Part shown: piece by piece, positions 49,734-59,184 of the stretch
How the letters are laid out: every line of letters begins with the position of its first letter
How positions within the stretch are numbered: the stretch's first letter is position 1
Assembly (NCBI RefSeq): GCF_035918015.1
Contig: NZ_CP109132.1
Coordinates: 7,192,001-7,256,000 of the forward strand
DNA from: Streptomyces sp. NBC_01754
GTDB taxonomy: Bacteria > Actinomycetota > Actinomycetes > Streptomycetales > Streptomycetaceae
Direction of reading: 5' to 3'
Length of the DNA stretch: 64,000 bases
Position numbers and translations under genes: made by a program
The notes under the pieces: model-generated
Told to the model about the DNA's origin: nothing
Database searches by the model: none
Seen by the model: only the letters and a program-made list of their open reading frames with translations

Positions 49734-50732
49734 ATGTCCATACGCAGATCCTGCGCCCTGGCCGGCGCCGTGTCCGTGGCCCTGGTCCTGGCCGGATGCG
49801 GGTCCTCGTCCCAGGGTGGATCGGACGCCTCGGAGAAGGGCACGACGCGAGTGTTCGCCGCGGACAACGGGAAGATCACCATCCCGGCCGATCCTCAGCG
49901 CGTGGTGGCCACCGGCTACGCCGTGCCCGCCCTGATCGAAGCCGGCGCGCCGCTGGTCGGGATCTCGTCCTGGCAGCGCGGCGAGCCGATGATGAGCAAG
50001 GAGGACCTGGCCACCTACAAGAAGCTCACCAAGGTGGCGGGCGAGCAGGCGGCCGAGACCAACTACGAGGCCGTCGCCGAGGCCGAGCCCGACCTGATCG
50101 TCATCGGTGTGCCCGCCCCCGTGCTCGGCGACATCGACGTCAAGCGGCTGGAGTCGATCGCTCCGGTCGTGGCCATCGGCCCGACCGTGCCGTCCGCCTG
50201 GCGCGACCTGTCCCGTAAGCAGGCCGACGCCGCGGGAGCCCTCGAGAAGTTCGACGCCGGTCAGAAGGCGTACGAGGCCAAGGCCGCCGGGCTGGCGGCG
50301 AAGTACAAGGACGTGCTGCCCCAGCTCGAGCTGGCACACGTCGGTGCCTACGGCGAGGTCGCCAAGGGCACCTTCCAGCGGGAGTTCAACGGTTCCTGGG
50401 GGACCAACATCGCCGAGGACCTCGGCGCCACGTACTACGGCGAGGTCAAGGAGCCGGGTCCGGGCTCGCGCGCGGTCAGCGAGTACCCGTCCATCGAGGA
50501 AGTCCCTGCCGCCTTCGGTGAGGCCGACGCCCTGACGTACTCGGTCAACGCCGACGGCAGCGTCCCCGAGGCGGTGCGCTACGTCCTCGACTCGAAGCTG
50601 TGGAAGAACCTGCCCGCCGTCAAGGCCGGGAAGACCTTCCCGCTCCGTTACACCGAGGCCGCGACCTACGGCCAGGCCATGAACACCCTGGACGCGATCG
50701 ACACGTCGCTCGCTCCGCTGCTGAAGCGGTGA
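49734..50732 (+). CDS. ferric-siderophore-binding lipoprotein
   Basis: 332 residues. Lipobox VLAGC at residue 19-23 anchors it outside the membrane. A FecB/FhuD-like class III binding fold follows: QRVVATGYAVPALIEAGAPL, EPDLIVIGVPAPVL and later YPSIEEVPAAFGEADAL, with a long rigid helix between lobes. Binds an iron-loaded siderophore and delivers it to the two permeases next door. The ATG has AAGGAG eight bases upstream; the stop overlaps the permease GTG. Confidence 0.92.
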   Translation: MSIRRSCALAGAVSVALVLAGCGSSSQGGSDASEKGTTRVFAADNGKITIPADPQRVVATGYAVPALIEAGAPLVGISSWQRGEPMMSKEDLATYKKLTKVAGEQAAETNYEAVAEAEPDLIVIGVPAPVLGDIDVKRLESIAPVVAIGPTVPSAWRDLSRKQADAAGALEKFDAGQKAYEAKAAGLAAKYKDVLPQLELAHVGAYGEVAKGTFQREFNGSWGTNIAEDLGATYYGEVKEPGPGSRAVSEYPSIEEVPAAFGEADALTYSVNADGSVPEAVRYVLDSKLWKNLPAVKAGKTFPLRYTEAATYGQAMNTLDAIDTSLAPLLKR

Positions 50733-51754
50733 CCGTCGCGGGTCACGCGTCGGGACCGGGGGGAGGCAGACGAGCGGCCGCCGGACAGATCGGCCTGCTC
50801 GTCGGGGGGTTGGTGCTGCTGGCGTCGGTGGCCGTGCTCAGCATGGGCGTCGGCGCCCGCCACGTCCCCCCGGGCGAGGTCGTGCGCGCGTTGCTGGACT
50901 ACCAGGGCACCGACGACCACGTGATCGTGCGTGACGTCCGGGGGCCCCGCTCGCTGCTGGCAGTCGCGGTGGGCGCCGCCCTCGCGGTGTCGGGTGCGCT
51001 GATCCAGACCCTGGCCCGCAACCCGCTGGCCGAACCCGGCATCCTCGGGGTCACCGCGGGCGCCGGGTTCGCCATCACCGTCGGCTCGGCGTTCGGGCTC
51101 GTCGCCGGGCAGGCGGGCCAACTCGGCTTCGCCGTCGTCGGATCCGTACTCGCGGCGCTGCTGGTGGCCGCCGTCGGACGGCGTTCGCCGCTGCGCCTGG
51201 TGCTCACCGGAGTCGCCCTGACCGCCGTCCTGAGCGGTGTGACGCTGGGCATGCGGCTGATGCTCCCGGACGTCTTCGACGTCTACCGGTTCTGGTCGGT
51301 CGGATCGCTGGCAGCCCGCGAACAGGCACCGCTGGCACTGCCGTTGACCGCGATCGTGGTGTGCCTGTTCGGGGCGCTGCTGCTGAGCAGGGCGCTCAAC
51401 GCGCTGACGCTGGGCGAGACCGTGGCGCACACCCTGGGCGCGGGAGTCGGCCGGGTACGGACCGCCGCGCTGGTGCTGATCACCGTGCTCTGCGCGGCGG
51501 CGACGGCGGTGGCCGGGCCGATCCTCTTCGTCGGACTGATCGTGCCCCACCTGGTACGCAGACCGGCGGCGGGCTCGGTGCCCTGGCTGATCCTCTACAC
51601 GATGGTGCTGGGGCCTGTGCTGCTCCTGATCGCCGACATCGGGTCACGGGTGCTGCTGCCCAGCGGCGAGGTCCCGGTGGGCATCGTGACCGCGTTCCTC
51701 GGCGGCCCCGTGCTGATCTGGGCGGTTCGCCGCTACGGGGCGGGAACACTGTGA
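50729..51754 (+). CDS. siderophore ABC transporter permease 1 (FecCD family)
   Basis: 341 residues, about nine to ten helices of the BtuC/FecCD class. RGPRSLLAVAVGAALAVSGA then LIQTLARNPLAEPGILGVTA is the family's helix-2 to helix-3 signature. The coupling region is GLIVPHLVRRPAAGS and the last helices have GEVPVGIVTAFLGGPVLIWA. GTG start overlapping the lipoprotein stop. Pairs with the next gene as a heterodimer. Confidence 0.92.
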   Translation: MTVAGHASGPGGGRRAAAGQIGLLVGGLVLLASVAVLSMGVGARHVPPGEVVRALLDYQGTDDHVIVRDVRGPRSLLAVAVGAALAVSGALIQTLARNPLAEPGILGVTAGAGFAITVGSAFGLVAGQAGQLGFAVVGSVLAALLVAAVGRRSPLRLVLTGVALTAVLSGVTLGMRLMLPDVFDVYRFWSVGSLAAREQAPLALPLTAIVVCLFGALLLSRALNALTLGETVAHTLGAGVGRVRTAALVLITVLCAAATAVAGPILFVGLIVPHLVRRPAAGSVPWLILYTMVLGPVLLLIADIGSRVLLPSGEVPVGIVTAFLGGPVLIWAVRRYGAGTL

Positions 51755-52746
51755 ACGTACTCGGACTGAAGACCGAACGCCGTACTGCGGTCCTGGTCAC
51801 GGTCATGGTCGTCCTGATGCCGGCCCTGGGCCTGGTCGGGCTCTGCTACGGGGCCTCCTGGGCCTCCCCGGGCAAGGTGTTCGCCGTCCTGACCGGCACG
51901 GAGAACTCCGTGGTGATCCGGGACTGGCGGCTGCCTCGCGTGCTGGCCGGCCTCGTCTTCGGCGCCGCGCTCGGGGTGTCCGGGGCGATCTTCCAGAACC
52001 TCACCCGCAACCCGATGGGCAGCCCGGACATCATCGGCCTCGACGCGGGCGCCTACACCGGTGCGCTGGTCGCCCTCACCGTGCTGTCGGGCACGTCCGT
52101 GCAACTGGCCGCCGGCTCGGTGCTCGGCGGGCTGCTCGTCGCTGCCGCGATCTACCTGCTGGCCTACGAACGGGGCTTCTCCGGACTGCGGTTGGTCGTG
52201 ATCGGGATCGCGGTCAACGCGATGGTGACCGCGATCAACTCGTGGATCGTGCTCCGTGCCGAGCTGGAGGTGGCGATCGCCGCCGTCGGCTGGAACGCGG
52301 GCTCACTCAACGGCGTGGGCTGGGAGGACGTGGGGCTTCCCTTCGCGGTGATCGCCCTGCTGCTGATCCTGATGACCACGCGGGCGCACGCCATGCACCA
52401 GGCCTCGCTCGGCGACGCGGTCGCCACGACCACCGGGGTCGGGCTCAACCGGCTGCGGCTGCTGATGGTGCTGGTCGGAGTCGGCTGCACGGCCACGGTG
52501 ACCGCGGTGGCCGGACCGATCGCGTTCATCGCCCTGGCGGCCCCGCAGATCGGCCGCAGGCTCGCCGGCGCGCCCGGTGTGCCGCTGCTCCCGGCCGCGC
52601 TGACCGGGGCGGTTCTGCTCCAAGGCGCCGATCTGCTCGCCCAGATGCTGCTGGCGCCCGTCGCGCTGCCCGTGGGAGTGGTGAGTACCGCGATCGGCGG
52701 CTGCTATCTGATCTGGCTGCTGACCAAGGAGGTGCGGCGCGCGTGA
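51751..52746 (+). CDS. siderophore ABC transporter permease 2 (FecCD family)
   Basis: 331 residues, same class: RDWRLPRVLAGLVFGAALGV, SGAIFQNLTRNPMGSPDIIG, and FIALAAPQIGRRLAGAPGV (coupling helix). Its end LPVGVVSTAIGGCYLIWLLT is typical. Start GTG overlaps the permease 1 stop, stop overlaps the ATPase start, so subunits are made in equal amounts. Confidence 0.92.
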   Translation: MNVLGLKTERRTAVLVTVMVVLMPALGLVGLCYGASWASPGKVFAVLTGTENSVVIRDWRLPRVLAGLVFGAALGVSGAIFQNLTRNPMGSPDIIGLDAGAYTGALVALTVLSGTSVQLAAGSVLGGLLVAAAIYLLAYERGFSGLRLVVIGIAVNAMVTAINSWIVLRAELEVAIAAVGWNAGSLNGVGWEDVGLPFAVIALLLILMTTRAHAMHQASLGDAVATTTGVGLNRLRLLMVLVGVGCTATVTAVAGPIAFIALAAPQIGRRLAGAPGVPLLPAALTGAVLLQGADLLAQMLLAPVALPVGVVSTAIGGCYLIWLLTKEVRRA

Positions 52747-53528
52747 GAGCACGCCTGAACGCACGGGACATCACCCTGCGCTACGGAGACCGGGTCGTGT
52801 CCACACGGCTGAGCCTCGACATCCCCGACGGCTCGTTCACCGCCGTCGTGGGGCCCAACGCCTGTGGGAAGTCAACTCTGTTGCGCGCGCTGGTCCGGCT
52901 GCTGCGCCCCGAGAACGGGCAGGTGGAGCTCGACGGCCGTGAGGTCGGCGACTACGCGCCCAAGGCACTGGCCAGACAACTCGGCTTCCTGCCGCAGGAT
53001 CCACTGGCCCCCGACGACATCAAGGTCCGTCAGCTCGTGAGCCGGGGACGGTTCCCGCACCAGTCGCTGCTGGCGCTGTGGTCGGCGCAGGACGAGGAGG
53101 CCGTCACCGAGGCGATGTCCGCCGCCGGTGTCGCGGACCTCGCCGGCCGGCCGGTGCAGGAGCTGTCCGGCGGGCAGCGGCAACGGGTGTGGACGGCCAT
53201 GGTGCTGGCCCAGCGGACGTCGTACCTGCTGCTCGACGAACCGACGTCGTTCCTCGACATCACCCACCAGTACCAGTTGCTCGGACTGCTGGCCAGGCTG
53301 CGGGACGAGGGCCGCACGGTGATCGCCGTCCTGCACGACATCAACCAGGCGTGCCGGTTCGCCGACCACCTGGTCGCCATGAGGGACGGCAGGGTGGTCG
53401 CCGAGGGGGTACCGGGGGACGTCGTGGACGCCGCGCTGATCAAGGACGTCTTCGACCTGCCGAGCATCATCGTCCCCGACCCGGTGACCGGCACGCCGAT
53501 GGTCGTACCCACACTGCACGCCGAGTAG
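52743..53528 (+). CDS. siderophore ABC transporter ATPase (FecE/FepC family)
   Basis: 261 residues. Walker A GPNACGKSTLLRALVRLL, Q-loop LGFLPQDPLAPDDI, signature ELSGGQRQRVWTAMVLAQ, Walker B LLLDEPTSFLD, H-loop AVLHDINQACRFAD. The set is complete, and the C-terminal short tail is normal for the family. GTG start, GTGA overlap. Last gene of the iron operon and convergent with the molybdate genes. Confidence 0.95.
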   Translation: MRARLNARDITLRYGDRVVSTRLSLDIPDGSFTAVVGPNACGKSTLLRALVRLLRPENGQVELDGREVGDYAPKALARQLGFLPQDPLAPDDIKVRQLVSRGRFPHQSLLALWSAQDEEAVTEAMSAAGVADLAGRPVQELSGGQRQRVWTAMVLAQRTSYLLLDEPTSFLDITHQYQLLGLLARLRDEGRTVIAVLHDINQACRFADHLVAMRDGRVVAEGVPGDVVDAALIKDVFDLPSIIVPDPVTGTPMVVPTLHAE

Positions 53529-53542
53529 ACGGCGCCATACGG

Positions 53543-53573
53543 GCCGGTCCGCCTCAGGACCGACAGGACCGGC
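53543..53573. terminator. bidirectional terminator between convergent operons
   Basis: GCCGGTCC at 53543-53550 pairs with GGACCGGC at 53566-53573, with a nested alternative CGGTCC-gcctca-GGACCG. It fills the 45-base gap between the siderophore ATPase and the molybdate gene. No T-run, but the symmetric position suggests termination of both transcripts. Confidence 0.55.
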
Positions 53574-55523
53574 TCACAGGGCGACGACGGTCGCTTCGGT
53601 CGCCTTGACGCTGGTCCAGACGGGAGTCCCTTCGGCCAGGCCCAGTTCGGCGACGGCCTGCGGAGTGACCTCCGCGACGAGGTCCGGCACCTGGTCCGAG
53701 GTGATCAGGAGACGCAGTCGGCTTCCGCTGGTGGTGATCTCCCGTACGGTGCCCGGCCAGACGTTGCGGGGGCTGCCGGAGGGCCTGTACCGGTGCACGG
53801 AGACGGCCTCCGGAGCGATGATCGCGAGCGAGTCCGTGCCGGACGGGAGACGGTCCGCCGCGACGAGGGTGCCGCCGCCCGTGAGCTGGACACCCTCGTC
53901 GGTGGCGGTGCCCGGCCAGGCGTTGCGGCCGAGCATACGGGCGACCCAGGGCGAGCGGGGATGACGGGTGACCTCGGTGGGCGGGGCGTCCTGAAGTGCC
54001 CGTCCGTCGTCGAGGACGAGGACCCGGTCGGCGAGTGCGACGGCTTCGACGGGATCGTGAGTGACGATCAGGCACACGCCGCCGAAGCCGTCGAGATGGC
54101 GGCGAAGGGTGTGCCGCACGTGGGCGCGGGTGGTCTGGTCGAGGGCGGCGAGCGGTTCGTCGAGCAGGAGCAGCCGCGGACGGGCGCCCAGCGCCCGGGC
54201 GAGGGCCACACGCTGCGCCTGGCCTCCGGAGATCTCAGCCGGTCTGCGGTGCGCGAGGTGTCCCACGCCGAGGCGGTCCAGCCACTCCTGGGCGCTGCGG
54301 CGTGCTTCGGCGCGCGGGACACCGTGGGCGCGCAGCCCGTACGCCGTGTTGGCCAGGGCGTTCATATGGGGAAAGAGGGCGCCGTCCTGCGGGACCCAGG
54401 CCACGCCTCTGCGGTGCGCGGGGAACGCGGTGACGTCGGTGTCGCCCAGCCGGAGTTCGGCGTGGGCGCGCGGGGTGAGCCCGAGCAGCGCGCGCAGCAG
54501 GGTGGTCTTGCCCGCGCCGTTGGGCCCGACGACCGCGATGGTGGTTCCGGCGTCCGCGTCGAGGGTGAGGTCGTTGAACCCGGTGACGGTGGCGTGGAGC
54601 GGCCAGCTCTCCCCGGTGCCGTCGGAGCCGGACGTCTCAGCCGGGACGGGGTGTTCGCCCGGTCGCGGGGCGGGCCCGGAATCGTCCGCCGGAGTCCGCC
54701 GCTGTGCGGGCGCGATGCTCGGGGTACCGGTCCAGCGTCCCCGCAGCGCGATCAGTACGGCCATGGCGATGGCCAGCAGGAGCAGGGACACCGAGGTGGC
54801 GGCTTCCGGACTGTCCTGGAGGAGCAGGTAGACCTGGAGCGGGAGGGTCTGCGTGGTCCCGGGGAGGTTCCCGGCGAAGGTGATGGTCGCGCCGAACTCT
54901 CCCAGGGCCCGTGCCCAGGTCAGCGCGGCGCCGGCGGCGAGGCCGGGGGCGACCATGGGCAGGGTGACGGTGAAGAACACCCGTGTCGGTGAGGCCCCCA
55001 GGGAGGCCGCGGTCTCCTCGTAGCGGGGGCGCAGTCCCCCCAGCGCTCCCTCGAGGCTGATGATCAGGAACGGCATCGCGACGAAGGTCGCGGCCAGGAC
55101 CGCGCCGGAGGTGTGGAAGGGCAGCGTCAGCCCGAAGCTGTCCTCCAGCCACGGGCCCAGCAGCCCGCGACGGCCGAAGGCCAGGAGGAGGGCGACGCCG
55201 CCGACGGTCGGCGGCAGCACCATCGGCAGGAGCACGAGGGTGCGGACGAACGCCTTGCCGGGGAAGTCGACGCGGGCCAGCAGCCAGGCCAGGGGGACGC
55301 CGAGGACGACGGAGAGGCCCAGGGCCCAGCCGGACACGACCAGGGAGAGCTTCAGCGCCTCCGTCGTCTCGGAACCGGTCAGATGAGTGCCCAGATCGCG
55401 CCAGGAGGTGCGGGCGAGGATCCCGAGCAGCGGGAGCAGCAGGAAGGCGATGGCCAGCAGCGCGGGGACCGCCAGGGCGATCGGCGCGCGCGGGCCGGCG
55501 GCGCGGCTGCGGAGGCGTCTCAA
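53574..55523 (-). CDS. molybdate ABC transporter, fused permease (ModB) and ATPase (ModC)
   Basis: 649 residues. Residues 1-260 are a ModB permease with six helices (LVVSGWALGLSVVLGVPLAW, EETAASLGASPTRVFFTVT EAA loop, ARALGEFGATITFAGNLPG). A Pro/Ala linker leads into a ModC ATPase: GPNGAGKTTLLRALLG, ISGGQAQRVALARAL, LLLLDEPLAALD, LIVTHDPVEAV. The last 130 residues hold a TOBE/Mop-type molybdate domain. ModB and ModC are separate in most bacteria. TTG is the likely start. Binds ModA outside and moves molybdate or tungstate in. Confidence 0.88.
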   Translation of the reverse strand: MRRLRSRAAGPRAPIALAVPALLAIAFLLLPLLGILARTSWRDLGTHLTGSETTEALKLSLVVSGWALGLSVVLGVPLAWLLARVDFPGKAFVRTLVLLPMVLPPTVGGVALLLAFGRRGLLGPWLEDSFGLTLPFHTSGAVLAATFVAMPFLIISLEGALGGLRPRYEETAASLGASPTRVFFTVTLPMVAPGLAAGAALTWARALGEFGATITFAGNLPGTTQTLPLQVYLLLQDSPEAATSVSLLLLAIAMAVLIALRGRWTGTPSIAPAQRRTPADDSGPAPRPGEHPVPAETSGSDGTGESWPLHATVTGFNDLTLDADAGTTIAVVGPNGAGKTTLLRALLGLTPRAHAELRLGDTDVTAFPAHRRGVAWVPQDGALFPHMNALANTAYGLRAHGVPRAEARRSAQEWLDRLGVGHLAHRRPAEISGGQAQRVALARALGARPRLLLLDEPLAALDQTTRAHVRHTLRRHLDGFGGVCLIVTHDPVEAVALADRVLVLDDGRALQDAPPTEVTRHPRSPWVARMLGRNAWPGTATDEGVQLTGGGTLVAADRLPSGTDSLAIIAPEAVSVHRYRPSGSPRNVWPGTVREITTSGSRLRLLITSDQVPDLVAEVTPQAVAELGLAEGTPVWTSVKATEATVVAL

Positions 55524-55597
55524 CGGGGGTTCCCTGCTGCTGGAAGTGGTGTGCGGGCGCGCCGACGAGCGGGCCGCCCACGCGGTATGACGGCCCG

Positions 55598-56401
55598 TTA
55601 CGGCTGCTGGAAGCCTGCGTCGGCGAGGAACTTCTGGGCCTCGGGACTCGACAGCCAGGCCACGAAGGCGGCCGCCGCCTCGCTGTTCTTCGAGGTCTTC
55701 AGGGTCGCCGCCGGATACGAGGCGACGGCGTTCTGCGCGTCCGGGATGTCGATGGCTTCGACCTTGTCGGTGGCCGTGGCCGCGTCCGTCTTGTACACAA
55801 GACCTGCGTCGGCCTCACCGAGTTCGACCTTGCTGAGGACGGCGCGGACGTTGGGCTCCTGGGAGACCGGCTTCACCTCGATCTTCTGCGCGTCCAGGAT
55901 CTGCTGCCCGTAGCGCCCGACCGGGACCTCGGGTGCCGCGAGGACGACCTTCAGCCGGGCATCGGCGAGGTCCTTGAGGCTCTCGACCTTCTCGGGGTTG
56001 CCCTTGGCCGTGGCGATGACCAGGCGGTTCTTCGCGATGACGGTGGGCGTCCCGGTGTCGGACGCCAGGCCGTCCATCGTCTTGGTGTCCGCCGTGACCA
56101 GAGCGTCCGCGGGCGCGCCCTGCTTGACCTGGGCGGCCAGTTCCTGAGAGCCGGCGAACGAGAACGTCACCTTGGTTCCGGTGTGTTCCTTCTCGTACGC
56201 GGCGCCGGCCGTCTTGAACACGTCGGTGAGCGAGGCCGCCGCCAGAACCGTCAGGTCGGCCTTCGGCGCGCCCGAGCCGGAGGCCGTGGCGCCCGCGCCC
56301 GAGTCCTTCTCGTCGTCGCTGCCGCAGGCGGCCAGCGGGACGAGGAGGGCCGCCGTGAGCATCGTGGCCGCGGTCCGGCGTCTGGTGGAGGTGAAGGACA
56401 T
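55598..56401 (-). CDS. modA: molybdate-binding lipoprotein ModA
   Basis: 267 residues. Lipobox [10 protein letters not shown], then a class II binding fold: [21 protein letters not shown] (the A-A-x-S-L anion site), [20 protein letters not shown] (S/Q ligands), [16 protein letters not shown] and [20 protein letters not shown]. Binds MoO4 or WO4 for the adjacent fused transporter, 74 bases downstream. The start has AAGGAG about ten bases upstream. Confidence 0.94.
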   Translation of the reverse strand: MSFTSTRRRTAATMLTAALLVPLAACGSDDEKDSGAGATASGSGAPKADLTVLAAASLTDVFKTAGAAYEKEHTGTKVTFSFAGSQELAAQVKQGAPADALVTADTKTMDGLASDTGTPTVIAKNRLVIATAKGNPEKVESLKDLADARLKVVLAAPEVPVGRYGQQILDAQKIEVKPVSQEPNVRAVLSKVELGEADAGLVYKTDAATATDKVEAIDIPDAQNAVASYPAATLKTSKNSEAAAAFVAWLSSPEAQKFLADAGFQQP

Positions 56402-56500
56402 GAGGGTGGGAACTCCTTGGTGACACGGCCGGCTGGTGCCGCCCGAGCGGATGGTGTGAGCCGCGCCGGGGACGGGCGACGCCGCTGGGGGAGTGCTGGA

Positions 56501-56896
56501 TCAGGTGCGGTCGATGTGCACGCTGGTCGACTTCACACGGGCGGTGGCCTCCATGCCGACCTCGAGTCCCAGCTCCTCGACCGCTTCCCGGGTCAGGAGC
56601 GAGACGAGGCGGTGCGGGCCGGCCTGGATCTCGACCTGGGCGGCGACGTCGCCGAGTTTGACCGCGGTGACGATGCCCGGGAACGCGTTGCGGGCCGAGG
56701 TGTAGGAAGGGTCGTCCTCGCCGGGGCCGTTCTGGGCAACCTCGACGGAGAACGCGGCCAGGTCCCGGCCGTCGATGAGACGGCGACCGCTCTCCTCGCG
56801 GTGGGTGGCGACGCGTCCGGCGTCCGCCCAGCGGCGGACCGTGTCCGGGCTGACTCCGAGCAGACGAGCGGCCTGCCCGATGGTGTAGGACTGCAT
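56501..56896 (-). CDS. HTH-TOBE molybdate regulator
   Basis: 131 residues. HTH_17/excisionase-type DNA-binding part QSYTIGQAARLLGVSPDTVR at the N-terminus, then a TOBE/Mop domain (SARNAFPGIVTAVKLGDVAA, LVSLLTREAVEELGLEVGMEATARVKS, given here only up to LVSLLTREAV) that binds molybdate. Upstream lies GCATATGC at 56924-56931 and TATATGCG 25 bases further, likely its own target. Probably represses modA-modBC when molybdate is present. A GTG three codons upstream is possible. Confidence 0.85.
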   Translation of the reverse strand: MQSYTIGQAARLLGVSPDTVRRWADAGRVATHREESGRRLIDGRDLAAFSVEVAQNGPGEDDPSYTSARNAFPGIVTAVKLGDVAAQVEIQAGPHRLVSLLTREAVEELGLEVGMEATARVKSTSVHIDRT

Positions 56897-57059
56897 GTGC
56901 GACACGATAGAGGGCTGTTGCTCGCATATGCAAGGCTTTATGTGATGCTCCATGGTATATGCGCCGAGCCTTGGAGTGTGGTCCGAAGTCGCGGGCGAGA
57001 AGCGGCTCCTTCCCGGCCGAAGCGGCGGCCCGGTCGTCGTCTCCGCCACGCCGGCGGCC

Positions 57060-59117
57060 TCAGGCGCCCTCCCGCTCGTCCCAGGGGTTTCCCGCTGAGA
57101 GGTGCTGCCACAGGAAGGTGTACGCCAGGGCGTTGTTGTGGGCGGACCGCTCGTTGTCGCCGGCGCCCGCGTGGCCGCCGCCGGTGCTCTCGTGGAACAG
57201 CACCCGATGGCCCAGCTCACGCAGTCGCGCAGCCGTCTTGCGGGCGTGTCCGGGGTGGACCCGGTCGTCGCGGGTGGAGGTCGTCAGCAGGACCGGAGGA
57301 CAGGCGCGGTCCGCCGAGAGCCGGTGGTAGGGGGAGAGCTCCCGGAGGTGGGGCAGGTCGGCCGCGTCGTCCGGGTCGCCGTACTCGGCGGTCCAGGACG
57401 CGCCGGCGAGGAGCTCATGGAAGCGCAGCATGTCCAGCAGCGGTACATGGGCGACCAGCGCACCGAACAGCCGCGGGTAGCGGGTGAGCATCGCCCCCAT
57501 GAGGAGGCCGCCGTTGCTGCCTCCTTCGGCACCCAGCATGGCCGGGGTGGTGACGCCCCGTGTGACGAGGTCGGCGGCGACGGCCGCGAAGTCCTCGTAG
57601 GAGCGCGGCCGTCGGGAGCCGAGTGCGGCCTGGTGCCACGCCGGTCCGTACTCGCCGCCGCCCCGGATGTTGGCGATGACGTAGGTGCCGCCGCGCTCCA
57701 GCCAGGCCCGGCCGGTCACCGCGTCGTAGAAGGGGGTGAGGGAGACCTCGAAACCGCCGTAACCGTGGAGCAGGGTCGGTCCCGGGCCGGTGCGGGAGTG
57801 GTCGGGGCCGATCACGAAGTACGGGACCCGGGTACCGTCCCGGGAGGCGGCGAAGAACTGCCGCACCGTCAGGCCTGCCGGGTCGAAGCGGGCCGGGGCC
57901 TGCTTGAGGACGTCCAGGACGTCCATGGCGCCCGCGCCCCCGATGCGCCCGTGGCACAGGGCGGAGGGCGTCAGGAAACCGGACACGTTCAGGAAGTACT
58001 CGTCGGAGACGTCCGGATCCGTGTCCACGACGCTGCCGACGGACAGCTCGGGGACGTCCGTGAGCGGCCTGCGCGCCCACTCCCCGCCGGGGCCGGGAGT
58101 GAGGATCTCGATGCGGGTGCTGACGTCGCGCATCGTCTCCAGGATCAGATGGCGGCGGGTCCAGGAGTGCCCGGACAGGGCCGTACGTTCGTCGGGGGTG
58201 AACAGCACCTCGGGCGTGCGGTCTCCCGCCAGGAAGGCGTCGAAGCCGAACGCCAGCAGGGAGCCCGCCGGCTGCCCGAGCCACTCGGACTTGAGGGTGA
58301 CGATCAGGTGGCGGCGGTGGGCGTACGCGGAGGCGTCGTCGGGGACGTCGAGCCTGACGAGCGCCCCGTCGGAGGCCAGGAGGTAGGTCTCGCCACGGAA
58401 GAAGTCCGTCGAACGGCCGACGAAGTCCCGCTCGAATCCGGGTGTGCTGTCGTGCCACCCCCAGGCCGACACGTCCTCCGTCTCCGCCTCGAAGACCAGC
58501 TCGGCCTCGGTGGGCGTGGTGCCGCGCCGCCACCGGCGTACCGTGCGCGGGTAGCCGGCCGCCGTCAGTGAGCCGGGCCCGACGTCCGTGCCGAGGAAGA
58601 CGGTGTCGGCGTCGATCCACCCGATTCGGGTCTTCGCCTCCGCCACCCGGAACCCGTCAGGGACGAAGGCCCGGGTGGCGAGATCGAACTCGCGCACCAC
58701 CACGGCGTCACCGCCGTCGCGTGACAGACGCACCAGCGCCCGGTCGTGGTCGGGGTGGCGCACCTGGGCGCCCGCCCACGTCCACTTCTCGTCCTCCGCG
58801 GCGCCGAGCGCGTCGATGTCGAGGAGCGTTTCCCATGCGGGATCGTCCTTGCGGTACTGCTCCGGCGTCGTACGCCGCCACACGCCCCGGGCGTGGTCCG
58901 CGTCCCGCCAGAAGTTGTAGAGGTACGCCCCCCGTCGGACCGCATAGGGAATGCGGTCCGACGCGTCCAGCACCTCCCGCAGGCTCTTCTTCAGGGAGGC
59001 GAACCCCGCTCCGCCGGCCAGCGCGGCCTTCGTCTCGGCGTTCCGCTCGGCCACCCATGCGAGAGCGGCCTCGCTCTCGACGTCTTCCAGCCACAGGTAC
59101 GGATCGTCATCAGTCAC
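57060..59117 (-). CDS. prolyl oligopeptidase family serine peptidase
   Basis: 685 residues. The N-terminal seven-bladed propeller (about 80-420) opens DDDPYLWLEDVESEAALAW. The C-terminal alpha/beta hydrolase has the nucleophile GAEGGSNGGLLMGAM, Asp in TSTRDDRVHPGHARK and His in STGGGHAGAGD. The propeller gates short peptides; no signal peptide, so cytoplasmic. GTG start 20 bases after a short spacer; a longer frame upstream has no ribosome site. It could act on small peptides or the product of the RiPP operon, but there is no direct evidence. Confidence 0.92.
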   Translation of the reverse strand: MTDDDPYLWLEDVESEAALAWVAERNAETKAALAGGAGFASLKKSLREVLDASDRIPYAVRRGAYLYNFWRDADHARGVWRRTTPEQYRKDDPAWETLLDIDALGAAEDEKWTWAGAQVRHPDHDRALVRLSRDGGDAVVVREFDLATRAFVPDGFRVAEAKTRIGWIDADTVFLGTDVGPGSLTAAGYPRTVRRWRRGTTPTEAELVFEAETEDVSAWGWHDSTPGFERDFVGRSTDFFRGETYLLASDGALVRLDVPDDASAYAHRRHLIVTLKSEWLGQPAGSLLAFGFDAFLAGDRTPEVLFTPDERTALSGHSWTRRHLILETMRDVSTRIEILTPGPGGEWARRPLTDVPELSVGSVVDTDPDVSDEYFLNVSGFLTPSALCHGRIGGAGAMDVLDVLKQAPARFDPAGLTVRQFFAASRDGTRVPYFVIGPDHSRTGPGPTLLHGYGGFEVSLTPFYDAVTGRAWLERGGTYVIANIRGGGEYGPAWHQAALGSRRPRSYEDFAAVAADLVTRGVTTPAMLGAEGGSNGGLLMGAMLTRYPRLFGALVAHVPLLDMLRFHELLAGASWTAEYGDPDDAADLPHLRELSPYHRLSADRACPPVLLTTSTRDDRVHPGHARKTAARLRELGHRVLFHESTGGGHAGAGDNERSAHNNALAYTFLWQHLSAGNPWDEREGA

Positions 59118-59184
59118 ACACGCATTGTGCCCGGTCCCCGGCACCCGGCGGGACCACCGCGGTCCGTCCCGCTCGCCACGCCGG

